Positions 21,981 to 34,067 of a DNA stretch of 64,000 nucleotides are shown here, in pieces (position 1 is the first letter of the stretch; the number at the start of each line of letters is the position of its first letter). The DNA is from Pelodera strongyloides (taxonomy: Eukaryota; Nematoda; Chromadorea; Rhabditida; Rhabditidae), in assembly GCA_036852015.1 (NCBI GenBank), contig JAANDG010000269.1, positions 1 to 64,000 on the forward strand, read 5' to 3'. The translations under genes were made by a program, and so were the position numbers. The notes under the pieces were generated by a model that was given only the letters and a program-made list of their open reading frames with translations, ran no database searches and was not told the DNA's origin.

Positions 21981-23281
21981 AAGAAAGAGAGAGACAGAAG
22001 TCAAAGGTGGCAACAAAATATGGAAAAGGTAAAAGAGAGGAAGAACAAAAAATTAGAGACGGAGTGAAGGAGTGAGAGAAAGGTGCGAGAGACAGAGAGG
22101 GAGAGAGAGAAATCAAATAAAGCTGCAGAGTAAACACTAAACCTTGAGCATCCAAAGAATGTAGAACATGAATCAAAGCACGAACGATTACGCTTTATTT
22201 GTACAAAAAAAAAAAAAAAAAAAAATAAAAAAAAAAAAAAAAGCGTGTCGCAAGAAACAAAAAAATGGTTCCACTGCTGACTCTGCTTGGAGGTTCCCCC
22301 CAAATGAGAGTGTGTTGATTAGTAAGAGGGTGCGATACGATCAGCGTAAGACAAAATGAGAGTGTGAGTAAAGAACGAGACTTAGAATACCCTAGGGGTA
22401 CAAAAAGGCAGATGGTAGGGGTTCCCCCTTCCCCCTAAATGTTAGGGGGAACCCCCTTTTAGGCATGTTTCTTGACCTATGGTTCCACTATGTTAACATA
22501 GTAAACAAATTTTATAATGGAACTAAAATACATACAAAAGTAAAGATCAAATTCTAAAATACATACAAAAGTAAAGATCAAATTCAGAGTTAAACGAGCA
22601 TGCGCATGAAAAACCTCGCTGGGTTGACAGTAAACTGGTACTTCGAAAGAAGATATAAGCATGAAAAATACGATTGTCATGGCTTGTCATAGCAGATTAC
22701 AGTCGTGACACCAAAAGTGCGATAGCCTACTGAAACCGTGATAAAAACAACTGCACCAAGCTACGATTTTAAAACTACCGTACATACAGATGTGACAACA
22801 AACTACAATGCCCACCGTATTGTATCTGCCATAACAAAAAACATCAGCTACAAAAATTAAAAACTGACCAATAAGTGTTCCTCCAACGAGCATTGTAATT
22901 GTGAAGACAGCGAGTGTAATTATTCGTTTTTCGCGAGCGGCCGGTAAAACAAGCAGAAAGGCGACGTATGGGACGACGAATATAGCGCCGATCTGCAAAC
23001 AAATCGATTTGGACCATTGTCGGCTTGTGCCCTGAATCATCCGTGAAGGGTGTGTCACGGATGATTCAGGATTGCCATATACCAAAAGTCGGGTAAACGG
23101 TTTTGAAGGGGCATGTTGAAGTTAGGGACGTGTCAACGATGTGTCACGAGATTACTTCAAAGGGTGTGTCAAAGATTATAGAAAAGATACTAACCAATAT
23201 TCCATGTATCGAGCATGGCATCTCCGAATTCGGGTAGTCCGAAGGCAGGGAGTACGCACCACTGAACCATCCCTTCCACAT
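16283..23281 (-). CDS. DUOXA: dual oxidase maturation factor (DUOXA), 10 exons
   Basis: DUOXA proteins are multi-pass ER/plasma-membrane partners needed for DUOX exit from the ER and peroxide output. Exons, 5' to 3': 23281-23195, 22992-22869, 20940-20806, 20124-20005, 19599-19446, 18329-18232, 17743-17618, 17344-17250, 17052-16978, and probably 16342-16283. All phases agree; the total is 357 codons plus stop (human paralogues 320-343 aa). Visible hallmarks are the start MWKGWFSGAYSLP, TM1-TM2 around LLVLPAAREKR, an extracellular loop with DLGVNVGLQHINITLR and two N-glycosylation sequons (NIT, NFT), GLPYPMLSVLEYF, RHYRVAGHYAHAAIW leading into a helix, and later helices ending in SLDE. The start is the only ATG that fits the family N-terminus. 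The last exon is least sure: its phase-0 frame ends after 19 codons, while another frame there stays open longer and would need an unseen exon. Confidence 0.93.
18630..18786. repeat. two-copy tandem duplication in a DUOXA intron
   Basis: A unit of about 76 bp beginning ATGGTAGGTGTCAAATAGTG and ending CTTCACGCAACACT occurs twice with a few differences. No function is suggested. Confidence 0.8.
19838..19972. mobile_element. TTAA-type MITE, family D, copy 1
   Basis: The ends CAGCCAGTTTTTGAAACG and CGTTTCAAAAACCGGCC are inverted, and the right end runs into ACGCTTTAA. It resembles 46042-46210. The outer left end is unclear. It lies in a DUOXA intron. Confidence 0.65.
21011..21155. mobile_element. 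TTAA-type MITE, family C (CACGTG ends)
   Basis: Starts TTAAAGCGGTGTGACACGTG and ends CCATACCGCTTTAA. A second left end (TTAAAGAGATGTGACACGTG) begins at 20957, so one copy appears to have inserted into, or duplicated beside, another. Confidence 0.85.
21713..22110. repeat. GA-rich microsatellite tract
   Basis: About 400 bp of interrupted GAGAGA with a pure GA run near 21934-21978, in DUOXA intron 2. Confidence 0.85.
22290..22482 (-). mobile_element. short repeat element, family F, copy 2
   Basis: Inverted counterpart of 3620-3811, highly similar over its full length, in DUOXA intron 2. Ends AGGTTCCCCCC and GCATGTTTCTTGACCTATGG. Confidence 0.8.
23031..23070. repeat. perfect hairpin in DUOXA intron 1
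   Basis: CCTGAATCATCCGTGA is followed after eight bases by its exact reverse complement TCACGGATGATTCAGG, giving a 16-bp stem. In the transcript this hairpin would lie close upstream of exon 2. Confidence 0.8.
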
Positions 23282-24107
23282 GGTTATCAATGAGTGCCTT
23301 CCGGGGTGTCAAGCGAGACTTCGAGGGTGTCAAGGGGTGTCAAGCGTTGCCTTCCGGGATGCCCTTTAACCGGCTGGGCGGGTTACCTGCAAGCACACGG
23401 CAAACCTTCATGACACGGCAAAAAGCACTGCAGACACAACAAAACACGACACGACATGGCACGGCACACACAAATATCCACGCAATGACAGCATAGAGTA
23501 AGGCGTATTTCTGAGAGAATAGGAAAGTGACAAAGGTGCTCATTTACTTCTTGACTTGTCACGTTATTTAGTCTGTTAGATCGCAAGTCCAGGGTTTCAG
23601 ATATCATACTTCTGCATATTAGCATATTCACTTCATTTCTGTGTACTGTGCTTAACCGTACATATATACATCTTACGGTATTAGGGATATATCTTATCGC
23701 TCCGCACTCGCAAATTTGAGAGAAAATTGTGACGGATAAAAACCCAAAAATCATTCATAAATCTTTCATAAAAATCATAAGATACGGTAGCGAAGTAGAC
23801 AAAATTGTAGTCCTAGCACAAAGGTCAACACCACCGAATACAGAGAAGAATTATAGCATAAAATAAACACGGAAATAGGTAAACAGAGTGGGAAGTCACA
23901 TTGCAAAATGCACTCAAAAACGATATAAAATTCACACGGTACGAACTGCAAAATTTCACTGCATACAATTTTTTCACACTTAAAACACACGCCGGCTAAG
24001 GGGATAACACATCAAATGTTGAGAAGTAGAACAGTTAATTTAGAAGGAATTGGCCTAAAAGTTGAAATTCCGTAAGTACAAGATTTTTTGCTAGCTCACC
24101 TGATTGT

Positions 24108-24250
24108 GAGGTCGTATTCACCAAGACATAGGGAGCCCTCCCTAGGCTCACGAGCGCTCTGAATCTCTTCTGCTCTCGCACTCACTACGCTCTCTTTAGC
24201 TTCCCGGGGAGGCCAGGGAGGGCTCCCTGCGTGTTGGTGAATACGGCCTC
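24108..24250. mobile_element. foldback MITE, family E, copy 2
   Basis: Bounded by GAGGTCGTATTCACC and GGTGAATACGGCCTC with arms carrying GGGAGCCCTCCCT; closely similar to 28575-28706. Confidence 0.85.
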
Positions 24251-25149
24251 TGGTCGTAAGCCAAGGCTTAGGCTTAGGCTACCACGACAACACGAACAAT
24301 TAAACTAATCAATAAACTAGTAAAATATAGTACTTTAGAGATAGATTTCTCTCAATTGCCTTGATTTTGTTGTATTGGAAATTGATAACAAGCGCAGTGA
24401 TAAATATGTTGGTATTTTCTTGTTCGCTAACATCAATAGAGAAATGAACAGCAAAAAAGCAACAGAAACCAAAGCATTTATGAAATTAAGTAACAATTTA
24501 TTTTACTATATTATTGTAGTATTATGGTATTGTATATCACAGGTAAATGATATGCATATAGCTCACAGGCTCACACTGCCAAAACTGCGTACTCACAAAA
24601 ACTCACAGTATGACATGCATATCAGCAATGTTGCAATTATACGATAATTATAATTACCAAAGAACGAGAAATGCAAGGATTGGTATGAGGCATATCGTTG
24701 ATCTACGTAAGTTCTTCAGTGAAGGCAATTAACCTCTTGGCTCAAGTTTTTTTGGGTGTTTATGTGATCGTTAGTATGCGTTATACGGTTATGCAGTGCT
24801 TGTTTATTACGTAGATCTTCGAGCTTTTATAGCTCTCCCTTGTATGTATTGTACTGCTAGTATATTAGAACTTTTTTTGTCTAAGTATTTCATTTCGAAC
24901 ATCATCAGGATAAAAAAAATATGGAAGAAATTGCTTCAAAGTGAGTAACCATAGTCTGATTAGACAAGCATTCGGTTATTCAACAACTCGATAAAAACTC
25001 AAAACTTTCTGATTTACTGCGACCATAGGCGTGTTTGTTAGGTAATTTTGATTCGCTGATGACCTAGTTGTGCCGATACAAACAAAAATGTTAAAACGCA
25101 TCATATTGTCTATTTGCGTATTAGAAACCTTCCTATCTTCGAAGGGTTA

Positions 25150-25283
25150 TTAAAGCATCATGACACGCGGTTTTTGAAACCTATGCTGAACAAGAGCTCT
25201 ATGTTTCGTACTGTGCGCTCTTAGGATAGCCGGCACAGAACAGAACACTCTTTACATTTAAAACCACGCGTCACACCGCTTTA
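25150..25283. mobile_element. TTAA-type MITE, family C
   Basis: Starts TTAAAGCATCATGACACGCG and ends CGCGTCACACCGCTTTAA; terminal inverted repeats with TTAA borders. Confidence 0.8.
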
Positions 25284-26740
25284 AAAAAATGAAATAAATG
25301 ATAACTAAAATCAATAAAAAGAAAAAGGGTTTCTGACGTCAAGCCGAACTGATATTTGCTCATTTTCGAAAGGAATTTACTGAGAGAAAACGATACACAC
25401 AAAACGGTGTCGACCTAACGGAAATGATATACTGAGACTGCGCGGCCCCGTTTTAGAAAAATTAAAAATTTGCTTCGCGCTCTGAATGTATGAAATATGG
25501 TACACCATAATTATCATAATAAATAGTAGTATGTCTTAATTAATCATAGTTTAAAACTATGTTAGTAACCACACCGCCAAGAAATTTGTTTCTTCCGGAT
25601 AATACAGGGTTTTAGAATTATTAGAAGAATGAACCTCTTGAGCATTCTATGTATATGCTTATGAGTAAGAATGTCTCTTACTAAAATCGTTATATTTCAC
25701 CTCGCAACCTCATAATGGTATAATACATAGAGCTACCGGTACTATACTAATATCAGTACTAACATTCCATATATTGTGTATAAGCATACTTGATCAAGAC
25801 CGGAAGCCCGCAAAAAGGTTATTCAGAATTGTTCGGTGAAAATTATTTTCTAATCACTGATCTCCGGAATGATCCTATCATTGTGCTAACCAGGAAGTAG
25901 AAAAAAATGCAACCAAACAAGGTCAATAAAGATCATATAATACTAATTTCCACCAAGATAACATACGGTAAATTTCTTGATTCTTCCTTAACTACTAAGT
26001 ACTATGGTAAAAAAAACAGCATGCTCTTAGTATGCTGATATCGTACTACCCTTGTACTGTCATCGTACTATACTCATACTATTCAGGAAGTAAAAATGTC
26101 AACAAATATAGAGCAGCATATTATTTCCATAGTCATAGTACACTTGCCACTTGACATCCTACTACAATACTATCACGTACTATTGAGGAAGACAAAAAGA
26201 AAAATAAACATAAAAACAACATCTCATTAGTGCTCGTGCTATCAAGGAAGTAAGAAGTAACAAAATAAAAACAACAATTAGTCCTTACTAAACACACCAT
26301 TCACAAATACACATAGTGCACATATCGTAACGTCACGGCATCTATAGGACAAATACTCCCAAAAAAGACCAATTTACTCGAAGATAACAATCTAAACGAG
26401 AGGAGGCTCTCTTCCTAGTCTCTAGTACAGAAACCTTGGTCTTGCGAGTTCTAGAAAATATTCAAAAATTAGCTCGCGAAGCTATTCTCGAAGAAACTCT
26501 AATTTCCGGGCTAATTTTTGGAATTAATTACACGAATAAATGGTTATTACAAAGCAGTATTGACGAGAGAGAGGGAGAGAGGGAGAGAGTGAGAGAGCCA
26601 TAGAGAAAAAAAAGAATCCCAGAAAAATTTAGTATATCATAACTAATAATAAGCACATCGTCTTACGGTAGCCGTTGATGGTTTACGTAAACTTTGCTAG
26701 GTTAAAATATGAAAACGACTTCCGCCATAACGAACAATTA

Positions 26741-26826
26741 TTAAAGCGGAGCAGCAGCACAATGGTACTTAATTTGCATATAATACATGCTTTATATTTT
26801 CAAAACCACGTGCCATTCCGCTTTAA
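26741..26826. mobile_element. TTAA-type MITE, family C, short copy
   Basis: An 86-bp element from TTAAAGCGGAGCAG to CACGTGCCATTCCGCTTTAA. Confidence 0.75.
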
Positions 26827-27041
26827 ATTTTCAAAAACTAGAGTTAAACATGATCGATGGATAGGAGAAAATCAGTATTTCAACTGAAATGATTACTTTT
26901 TCAGCTGTCCACTCCAATCTGCTCTGTTTAACCTACTACTCGGTCTTTGAGTACAAAAATGTGAAAGAAAAGAAAACTTTTCTCAAAATGACATCTCAAG
27001 TGGTAGTTCCGGTGGACCGTTATTTTCATGCGCGTTGCATT

Positions 27042-27182
27042 TTAACGGGATATGACACGTGGTTCTGAAACTATTCCGACGCATTATATGCAAATTGTGT
27101 CCCTGTGTGGGAACGACACTGAATGTCAAATGGAACGGAATTGAAGAACTCAGGTAAAAAACCACGTGTCATGACGCTTTAA
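27042..27182. mobile_element. TTAA-type MITE, family C
   Basis: Starts TTAACGGGATATGACACGTG and ends CACGTGTCATGACGCTTTAA; the inverted CACGTG-containing ends are well preserved. Confidence 0.85.
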
Positions 27183-27411
27183 AAATTTATGAGGAAAACA
27201 GCATAGGTGCTAGTTCCGGTGGTCAGGCGGATCTTAAGAAGAAAATTCCAAAGAGTTACGATAAACTTTGTACTTTTACAGTTTAATGGAACAGACGATC
27301 TGTGGCTAGGCAGTACAGTAATTTAAATTACAATTTCCATCTCCGTTTACATAGTCGACCGGAGGTCAACCGAGTTTTGTTTGGGCAACTGATGATTGAA
27401 GCTGAAAGATA

Positions 27412-27561
27412 CAGGGGTTTCCAAGTACGCTGAAAATTTACCGTGTCTTGGAACTACACGGGAATTTTTTTATTATTCGTATTATATATGCAAGTTTCGT
27501 GCAGAAATATGGTAGTATTGCCTGAATCACACCAACTTGTTGGGATACTTTTAAACCCCAT
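27412..27561. mobile_element. short inverted-end element, family G
   Basis: Ends GGGGTTTCCAAGTA and TACTTTTAAACCCC are inverted. Related segments with AACTACACGAGAATATTTT and TTTCGTGCAGAA lie at about 38200-38285 and 39275-39391, so this is a dispersed family. Confidence 0.65.
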
Positions 27562-28251
27562 CATAAACATAGTGGCAAATTTACAAAAACCATACGATTA
27601 AAGTTAGAAGAAATATTTTTAATTACTAACTACTAGTCCGTACGCTCAAAAATCAGGAGCACAACAAAAGTGTGGCTCGCAACAGCGATTGGCAGCAAGT
27701 CTGCAGCGTAATTTGCTGTGCAGCTCCAAGAATATATAAAGAGATGTATAGAATATAATAATAAAGTTCAAAACACAAACAACGTTAAAGCAGTGCAGCT
27801 AAAGGCCATAAGCCAATCGCCATGACTTCAAGAAGACCGCTAGAAGCAAATGGCACTGGCAGGTCTGCAGGATAACTTGCCGCTGCCGCTTAAAATATAT
27901 ATATATAGCCGAATATTTGCACAGGTCAGTAGGTCACACGTCATATCAGATTGACCTGCGTAGGAGTTTCTGACCCTGAAAATATTCTTTTCTAAAATAG
28001 AATAACAATAGGTAGAGGCGGGCCCCAAGACTGGCCCGAGAGAGGGCAGTGGGGCTCGCACAAACAGACATATTAGAAATCGCAGTAAATGTACAGTAGG
28101 ATGGAATTTGTTGGAAGAGAGAGAGGAGAGGTGGCAGACAACGAGAGGAGACTAAACAATGATGTTAAACTGTGGACTATATATTTGAGATCAAAAGTTG
28201 TTGACAAATGGAAAATGCATTAGTTGACCGCTGCGAGACCCAGTAGTTACT

Positions 28252-28294
<43 letters not shown>

Positions 28295-28316
28295 AACACA
28301 GAGGGAGAGAGACAGG
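28252..28316. repeat. GA microsatellite
   Basis: GA run of about 35 bp with flanking GA-rich sequence. Confidence 0.85.
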
Positions 28317-28574
28317 CAGACAGGAAAAAAATTCCGAATATTTGTGACCATCGAAATAGTGACGAGACTGAGAATGAAATGTATAGTATTTGCTAAAAAA
28401 AAGAGGAGGCCAAAATATTAAAGGAATGCAGTCACTATATATATAGATATATAAATTCGTCATTTCTATTTGACTTTCATTAATTATAGGCAGCTATAAA
28501 GAAAAAGACAGCAGCAAGAACAAGTTATATAAATTCGAGCTCAGTGAGAGAAATCACTAAGAATGGGAGTTACA

Positions 28575-28706
28575 GAGGCCGTATTCACCAACACACAGGG
28601 AGCCCACCCTAGGCTCACGGGAGCTCTGAATCTATGCTGCCCTCGCACTCTTTAGCTCCTTGGGGAGGCCAGGGAGTGTTCCCTGCGTTTTGGTGAATAC
28701 GGCCTC
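28575..28706. mobile_element. foldback MITE, family E, copy 3
   Basis: Bounded by GAGGCCGTATTCACC and GGTGAATACGGCCTC, with the same internal arms as the other two copies and a small internal deletion. Confidence 0.85.
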
Positions 28707-29128
28707 TGGACTGCAGTAGATATGCAATTGACCCGGGCAGAGGCTCATTATAATATTATAAATACCCGACAGTGCTACACAATTGGGATATGCGGTCACT
28801 GCAGGGTATTCAATCTCGGCCGCAGCCCAGGCAATTGCTTTCATGCACATCTATTGCTATCCAGTCACTCCCATTCTCAGTGAGTTATCTCCCTGAGTTC
28901 CTTTTTCTGTAAATTCGTATTGGCACCATATTTTCTGCACATCTTCCTATACTTAATGAAAATTAAATAAAAATTATAAAAAAATGACGAATTTATCGTG
29001 ACTGCGTTCCTTTAAAGGGTCAGGCCCACCGATATGAACCTATATTTATTATTTGTTCATAATTCATAAAAAAGGGTATTTATTATAATATATACAAACT
29101 AAATATTGTTCGGTTTCACCATGGGCAG

Positions 29129-29288
29129 GTTTTTCCGGTGAGCTTTCCTTACAGAAGCTACCGTAGACAGGTCATTTGCATAGTCATTTACATATACACC
29201 TTTGATGTGGATATGCAAATGACTGAGTACTTCCCTTCTCAAGGCCTGTCTACGGTACCTTTCGTAAGGAAAGTTCACCGGAAATTCT
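29129..29288. mobile_element. foldback element with TTTCCGGTGA ends
   Basis: TTTTTCCGGTGAGCTTTCCT at the left pairs with AGGAAAGTTCACCGGAAATT at the right, and CTACCGTAGACAGG pairs with CCTGTCTACGGTA inside. The centre holds ATTTGCAT and ATGCAAAT octamer-like motifs. No other copy was noticed. Confidence 0.75.
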
Positions 29289-29529
29289 TTGCGTGCAAAA
29301 AGTATTCTCAGTCGCACACTCTCGGTCTACCTATTATATCGCTTTTGGTTTAGAACTAGGAAGATAACATGCAGCACAACAACTGGCCATATATATACAT
29401 TACTATATAAGGAAACTGGAAAATTTCAAAACCATGCGCAGCACAGCTTTAAAATATAAAATGAAAGATTTACTTGAACAAGACGGCACACAAGAAAACA
29501 TAACCCATGTCCATGTTGCCCATAGATAC

Positions 29530-29815
29530 AGTCGACCACGTGTCGTGCATCTTTGAAACTGCATAAATATATTTGTAGGTCATAAATTCAGAAACAATTC
29601 AAAACCACGTGCCGTATCGCTTTAAAACTTAAATATATTTACGGTTAGCCTCATTTCCATAAGCCGATACATTTCGAAACCACGTGCCGTCCGCTTTAAA
29701 GCTACATAAATATAGTTACGGTTAGCCTCATTTCCACACGCCGACACATTTCAAAACCGCGTGCCCTACCGCTGTAAAACTACATAAATATATTTACTGT
29801 TGGCTACAATGTCCA
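29530..29815. repeat. tandem triplication of a MITE right end
   Basis: Three successive units of about 85-90 bp, each ending AAACCACGTGCC...CGCTTTAAA (the third decayed to CCGCGTGCCCTACCGCTGTAAA) and each followed by ACATAAATAT(A)TTACGGTTAGCC-like sequence. They look like a local tandem duplication of one MITE end plus flank. Confidence 0.75.
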
Positions 29816-30710
29816 CAGTAGACCATGGCAGCAGACCATGGTCCATATGTCTTTGTTATAGGAAGGACCGCAAACAGATAAGCGCACGTTAGGTCCATTG
29901 TTCGGCAGAAAATCAACATTGGCATTGCAAAAGAAACTAACAACTTTCAATTTCCTAACAAAAAGAAAAAGACTTCAAATTTACTTTCTGTATCTCTTTG
30001 AAAAGATACCTCTGAACCAGAGAGAGAGCGAAAGAGAGATGTAGAGATATAGGAGACTGAGAGAGAGAGGGAGAGAGAGAAAGAGAGAGACAGAGACAGA
30101 GAGAAAGAGAAAAAAAAAGTAAAAAAAAAAAATGAATATGCACCTAATCTTGAAATATCATCAACACACACCAAACTTGGAATAAGATGACTTTGATTTT
30201 ATCAGCTTCCTAGCTTCTCTAATCTCTACCGGTGAGCTCATGGCCTTGACCAGTCTCTCGTCCTCAAAGTGTCTAATTCTCTTTCGAAACCTCCGCTTAA
30301 ATCGGTTCTCTAATCTCTCTAAGTGACCGCTCTCAATAAAAGTTGACTGATTGACCGAATACCTGGGAAATTACTTCGAAATGGGCAGCGGGTTTGAACT
30401 AGACAAGATTAAAGTTATGTAAATGGAGAGAGAGAGAGACATCAAAGACACAGAGAAATTGAAGCAAAAATTTGCTTAAAATTACAAAAGTAAAATAATC
30501 AGAGAGGGGTGTAAATACAAACCATACAAATAGAACCTTAAAGCTCGATCTGAACGATAATGCATATTAAAGATAACAATATCAGTACCGTAGTGAAAAA
30601 TTATAGCGATGCATTGTATCACTTACGCATAAATTTTCCATTACATGCAATATATGTTCATATTATATATTTGTTTTGATAGCAAATAAAGGTCTCAACG
30701 TTCAGGTCCG

Positions 30711-30881
30711 TTAAAGCGAAATGCTAGCCTCTTTGCAAAATTTGCATATGATAAGCAAATCCTATGTATCCTATGCTAATTTTGTACGATTGCCGTGGAC
30801 GATCGTACAAAATTAGCATACGTTACATAGGATTTGCTTATCATATGCAAATTTTCCAAAGGGGCTAGCGTTTCGCTTTAA
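30711..30881. mobile_element. palindromic TTAA-type MITE, family B, copy 2
   Basis: A 171-bp near-perfect inverted repeat with TTAA at both ends; the arms match the copy at 6855-7024 closely. Confidence 0.9.
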
Positions 30882-31058
30882 GGTAACGTATGTCAAGTAA
30901 GCCACAAACAAAAAGTTGTATTGTAACTGATAAAGCCACCGACATAGAAGAGCAAACAGTAATTAAATAAACAATAACTCATAAATTTGAATGATTCAAA
31001 ATACAAAGTAACAGATGATTTGTAACGGTACATAAAATGGTAAGTAAAGAAAAAAAGA

Positions 31059-31237
31059 TTAAAGTGGAATGACACGCGGTTCATGTGCATACAGGGCACC
31101 AGCATCCGCATATATTCCATGCAAATTTCTACACCCTTGTAGGTTTTCGGAACAGACTAGAACACAATTTGCATACAATACATGGAAACACAGCTGTCCA
31201 GCATATGTTGCATAAACCCGGTGTTATATCGCTTTAA
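31059..31237. mobile_element. TTAA-type MITE, family C/D hybrid
   Basis: Starts TTAAAGTGGAATGACACGCG (family C-like) and ends CCCGGTGTTATATCGCTTTAA (family D-like). Confidence 0.65.
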
Positions 31238-32259
31238 TAACAAAACTACAGTTTTTGGGTTCTAAATTCACACCAAACCGACTATCATGTTTTATTTTTA
31301 ACTTGAAATATATGGATCTATAGAACTTTCTTGTTCAGCAAAAAAATAACATAAAGAAAGAAAAGTACAATAGTTATAGCATAGCAGAAACTGTGGACTC
31401 TTGCACAGCAATAATAAATATGCGCGTATCATTTGTTTATGTGCCCATATACATTTTTATTGTAAGTAAATAATAAATCAACAATGTATTATTATTATGT
31501 AGGTGTATAAAAAGACCCCAAGCGAACAATGCACCTTGATGTCTATAAGTTATTTTAGCTATTCTTATTCTCTAACATTGTAAACAGATAACAGCGAGTT
31601 GAAAGTGTTGAAAGGCATAAGAAAGGGGGAAAGTTTTCTGAGCCGCACAAAGGAATAAATAGATAAATAAATGTCACAAACGGATCAGCCCGACAAAAAG
31701 AATGAGGTAAAAGGGGGATTATTAAAAGAAAAGTTGAAGATTTTATTTTAGAGCGGATGACACGTGGTTTGTGAAGAGTTGCGCTTGAATGGCGCAGAAT
31801 GGAACAGGACAAATTTGTGTGCCGAACTTTCTACAGTACCCCGAACTCCAACGCCACCTATTCGCAGTATATTTAGCATTAGCGTGCTGAATGTGAGCCA
31901 AATCGGCGCCATTTTGTGGTTGCGGGCCATCGGAGAAGTTTAATCAAGCATTCGCTCAAATTAAAATTACTCAAAATTTCAAAAATGACAAAACACTGCG
32001 TTGAATAAGTGAAGCGAGTACCGCTATCTGCCTTTATATCATTGCAAATAAAGCAAATAAAACAATAGCAAATAAGTAGTATAATTATATATATATATAA
32101 GTACTCATATTTACTTTGTTTTATTAAAATGCCCGTACTAGTACAAATATACAAAATTGATAAAAAAAATATTAAAGTTATGGTATTAAATATTTATCTA
32201 TCTATGTCTATGCCTCTACGCCTTTTTATCACTACTGTCAAGTTCTCTCTATCTTTATT

Positions 32260-32296
<37 letters not shown>

Positions 32297-32549
32297 TCGA
32301 AGACATATGTGTTTACCATGTATGCCAAATGCAAACTATTAGTATATTATATCTAAACAAAAACCTTTTACTATAATATGATTGGTGACTATTTAAGCAA
32401 ATATTTTATCACTAATGAAGTGTTTTAGATACGTCATAAAAAGTGCCATTCGCACGTAAGTATCCCTAACATAATACTTACGAATATCAAGAGTTATACA
32501 CTGTTATGCATACAAGGATGTGACACATTGTCAGTAAAACAGTGACTAA

Positions 32550-33030
32550 TTAAAGGGATGGGCTCACTACAAAATCACCTTGTTTTTATGCTTTAGTTTG
32601 ATTGTACAAAGGTAAACTTAAACAAAGAGCATACAAAAAGTTTCTTGAATTACTCCCTAGGGAAGATATTAGATAAAAAGGGTGAGTATTGATCGATCTC
32701 CCGATAACATGAGTAAACAAGATAAACAAGGGAAGCTAAGAGATATGGCTGAAACACAATGTTTTTCATTGTTTTAAGTAAAATAAACGATGAAAACTAC
32801 AATTTATTTTGCTCAAAACAGTGTGTTTCAGCCATATCTCTTAGCTTCCCTAGTTTATCTTGTTTACTCACGTTATCGGAAGATAGATCAATACTCACCC
32901 TTTTTACCTAATATCTTCCCTAGGGAGTAATTCAAGAAACTTTTTTTATGCTCTTTGTTTAAGTTTACCTTTGTACAATCAAACTAAAGCATAAAAACAA
33001 GGTGATTTTGTAGTGAGCCCATCCCTTTAA
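32550..33030. mobile_element. 481-bp foldback element with ~215-bp arms, TTAA ends
   Basis: The left half from TTAAAGGGATGGGCTCACTA is repeated as a near-exact reverse complement ending TAGTGAGCCCATCCCTTTAA. The arms are about 215 bp with very few mismatches and a loop of about 45 bp. There is no protein frame. TTAA borders suggest piggyBac-type mobilisation; the closeness of the arms suggests recent origin or ongoing arm correction. Confidence 0.9.
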
Positions 33031-34067
33031 TATCCGCATTCTACGGTAATGACATACATGGCCACAACCCGCTTGACATGATGCTTTTCAAATATAAGAG
33101 CTTCTGGAAAAGTTACGAAAGTTAGTTGTAAATGTTACTCTCAGTATCCTTCGGAAAAATAACACAGAGGACGCAACCAAGATGGATGGTACCATTCTAC
33201 TTCTAGAAGCTTCAAACGAGCCAACATTGCCGCTCACACAATGGTGAGCGAGGAATCACCGCGCACCCAGTTTATTTGCGCCGCTAATAAGCAACGTATA
33301 ATTTATAATGTTGTGCGCGAATGCGTTGCCGCTCACGCGATGGTGACACTGAAGAAACTTGGTGCGCGGTGAATTCCTGACGCGAAAATATCGCGCGGCG
33401 AAATGTAGAAGCGACGAATGAATGAAAAAGCGAAATTTTTGCCTGACCACATTAAAGAGTGCGGGCGACTCGTCCTATATTCGCCTGCTTTTCGCGGAGT
33501 AAACTCGCGACGACCAGGCGAAACTCTGGCGGAGACTGGACGAGGCGAGATATCCTGACGCACCTCTTCGCCGCTCACCATCGAGTTTTCACGAGCGAGG
33601 GACCCGCTTCGCACGCTCTAACTATAACCTTTGGAGCAGTGAACTCTTATTGGTCATCCACCTCGCCAAGATGATCATGGTTCACGGGTAAATATGATTT
33701 TACTATAAGTTACTATCATAAATAAAATCCAAAATTGGCTGCGTGCCATTTACAACAAACTTTCTATGGAAAGAAATGGAACATCATATGTCACACCTCC
33801 TCAAAGCAAACAAAGTTATTTACTTAGAACATATGGATGGTACGTTCGGTACAAAAGTATACGGTAACGGTATACTTGAATATTAGAACGTTCACTTTTT
33901 GCAGAAGGAGAGCCCAAAATGATATTTTTGATTTTTTTTTAAGAAAATGAAGATGAAAGCAATCTTTAACTTTAAAGTTTAAAGACAAACGACAAATAAT
34001 TGGAGGAACATCGTGGTTCTGTATTTGTTTAATTGATTATCATACTCTTTTAAAAGAGAGCTTTGCA

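Larger units (their letters stand above)
20941..22868. other. intron 2 of DUOXA
   Basis: A 1.9-kb intron made almost entirely of repeats: MITE family C at 21011-21155 with a partial copy from 20957, GA-rich tract at about 21713-22110, poly-A at about 22205-22242, family F element at 22290-22482, and a short tandem duplication at about 22523-22588 (ACATACAAAAGTAAAGATCA twice). The acceptor of exon 3 lies only 17 bp from the MITE fragment. Confidence 0.75.
23282..28574. other. intergenic region upstream of DUOXA
   Basis: No gene is supported. GGGTGTCAAG-type short direct repeats at about 23290-23350 lie just before the DUOXA start and could be in its promoter or 5' UTR. Further out are the family E foldback (24108-24250), CACGTG-type MITEs (25150-25283, 26741-26826, 27042-27182), a GTTTCCAAGTA-ended element (27412-27561) and GA microsatellites (about 26563-26602 and 28252-28316). 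The rest is AT-rich single-copy-looking DNA. Confidence 0.55.
28707..32549. other. gene-free repeat-rich DNA
   Basis: No coding exon is supported on either strand. Contents are a 160-bp inverted repeat (29129-29288), a threefold run of MITE right ends (29530-29815), a GA tract (about 30019-30112), the family B MITE at 30711-30881, a family C/D MITE at 31059-31237, a partial CACGTG MITE near 31750 and a CT run near 32262-32300. Confidence 0.55.

Noticed and set aside
32550..33030. LTR retrotransposon
   Set aside because: The repeats are inverted, not direct, and there is no coding content or primer-binding site.
33256..33674. Overlapping 64-93-aa frames in a GC-rich block
   Set aside because: The block is made of repeated GCCGCTCAC/ATGGTGA motifs, and the frames change with each repeat, as expected for repeat DNA.
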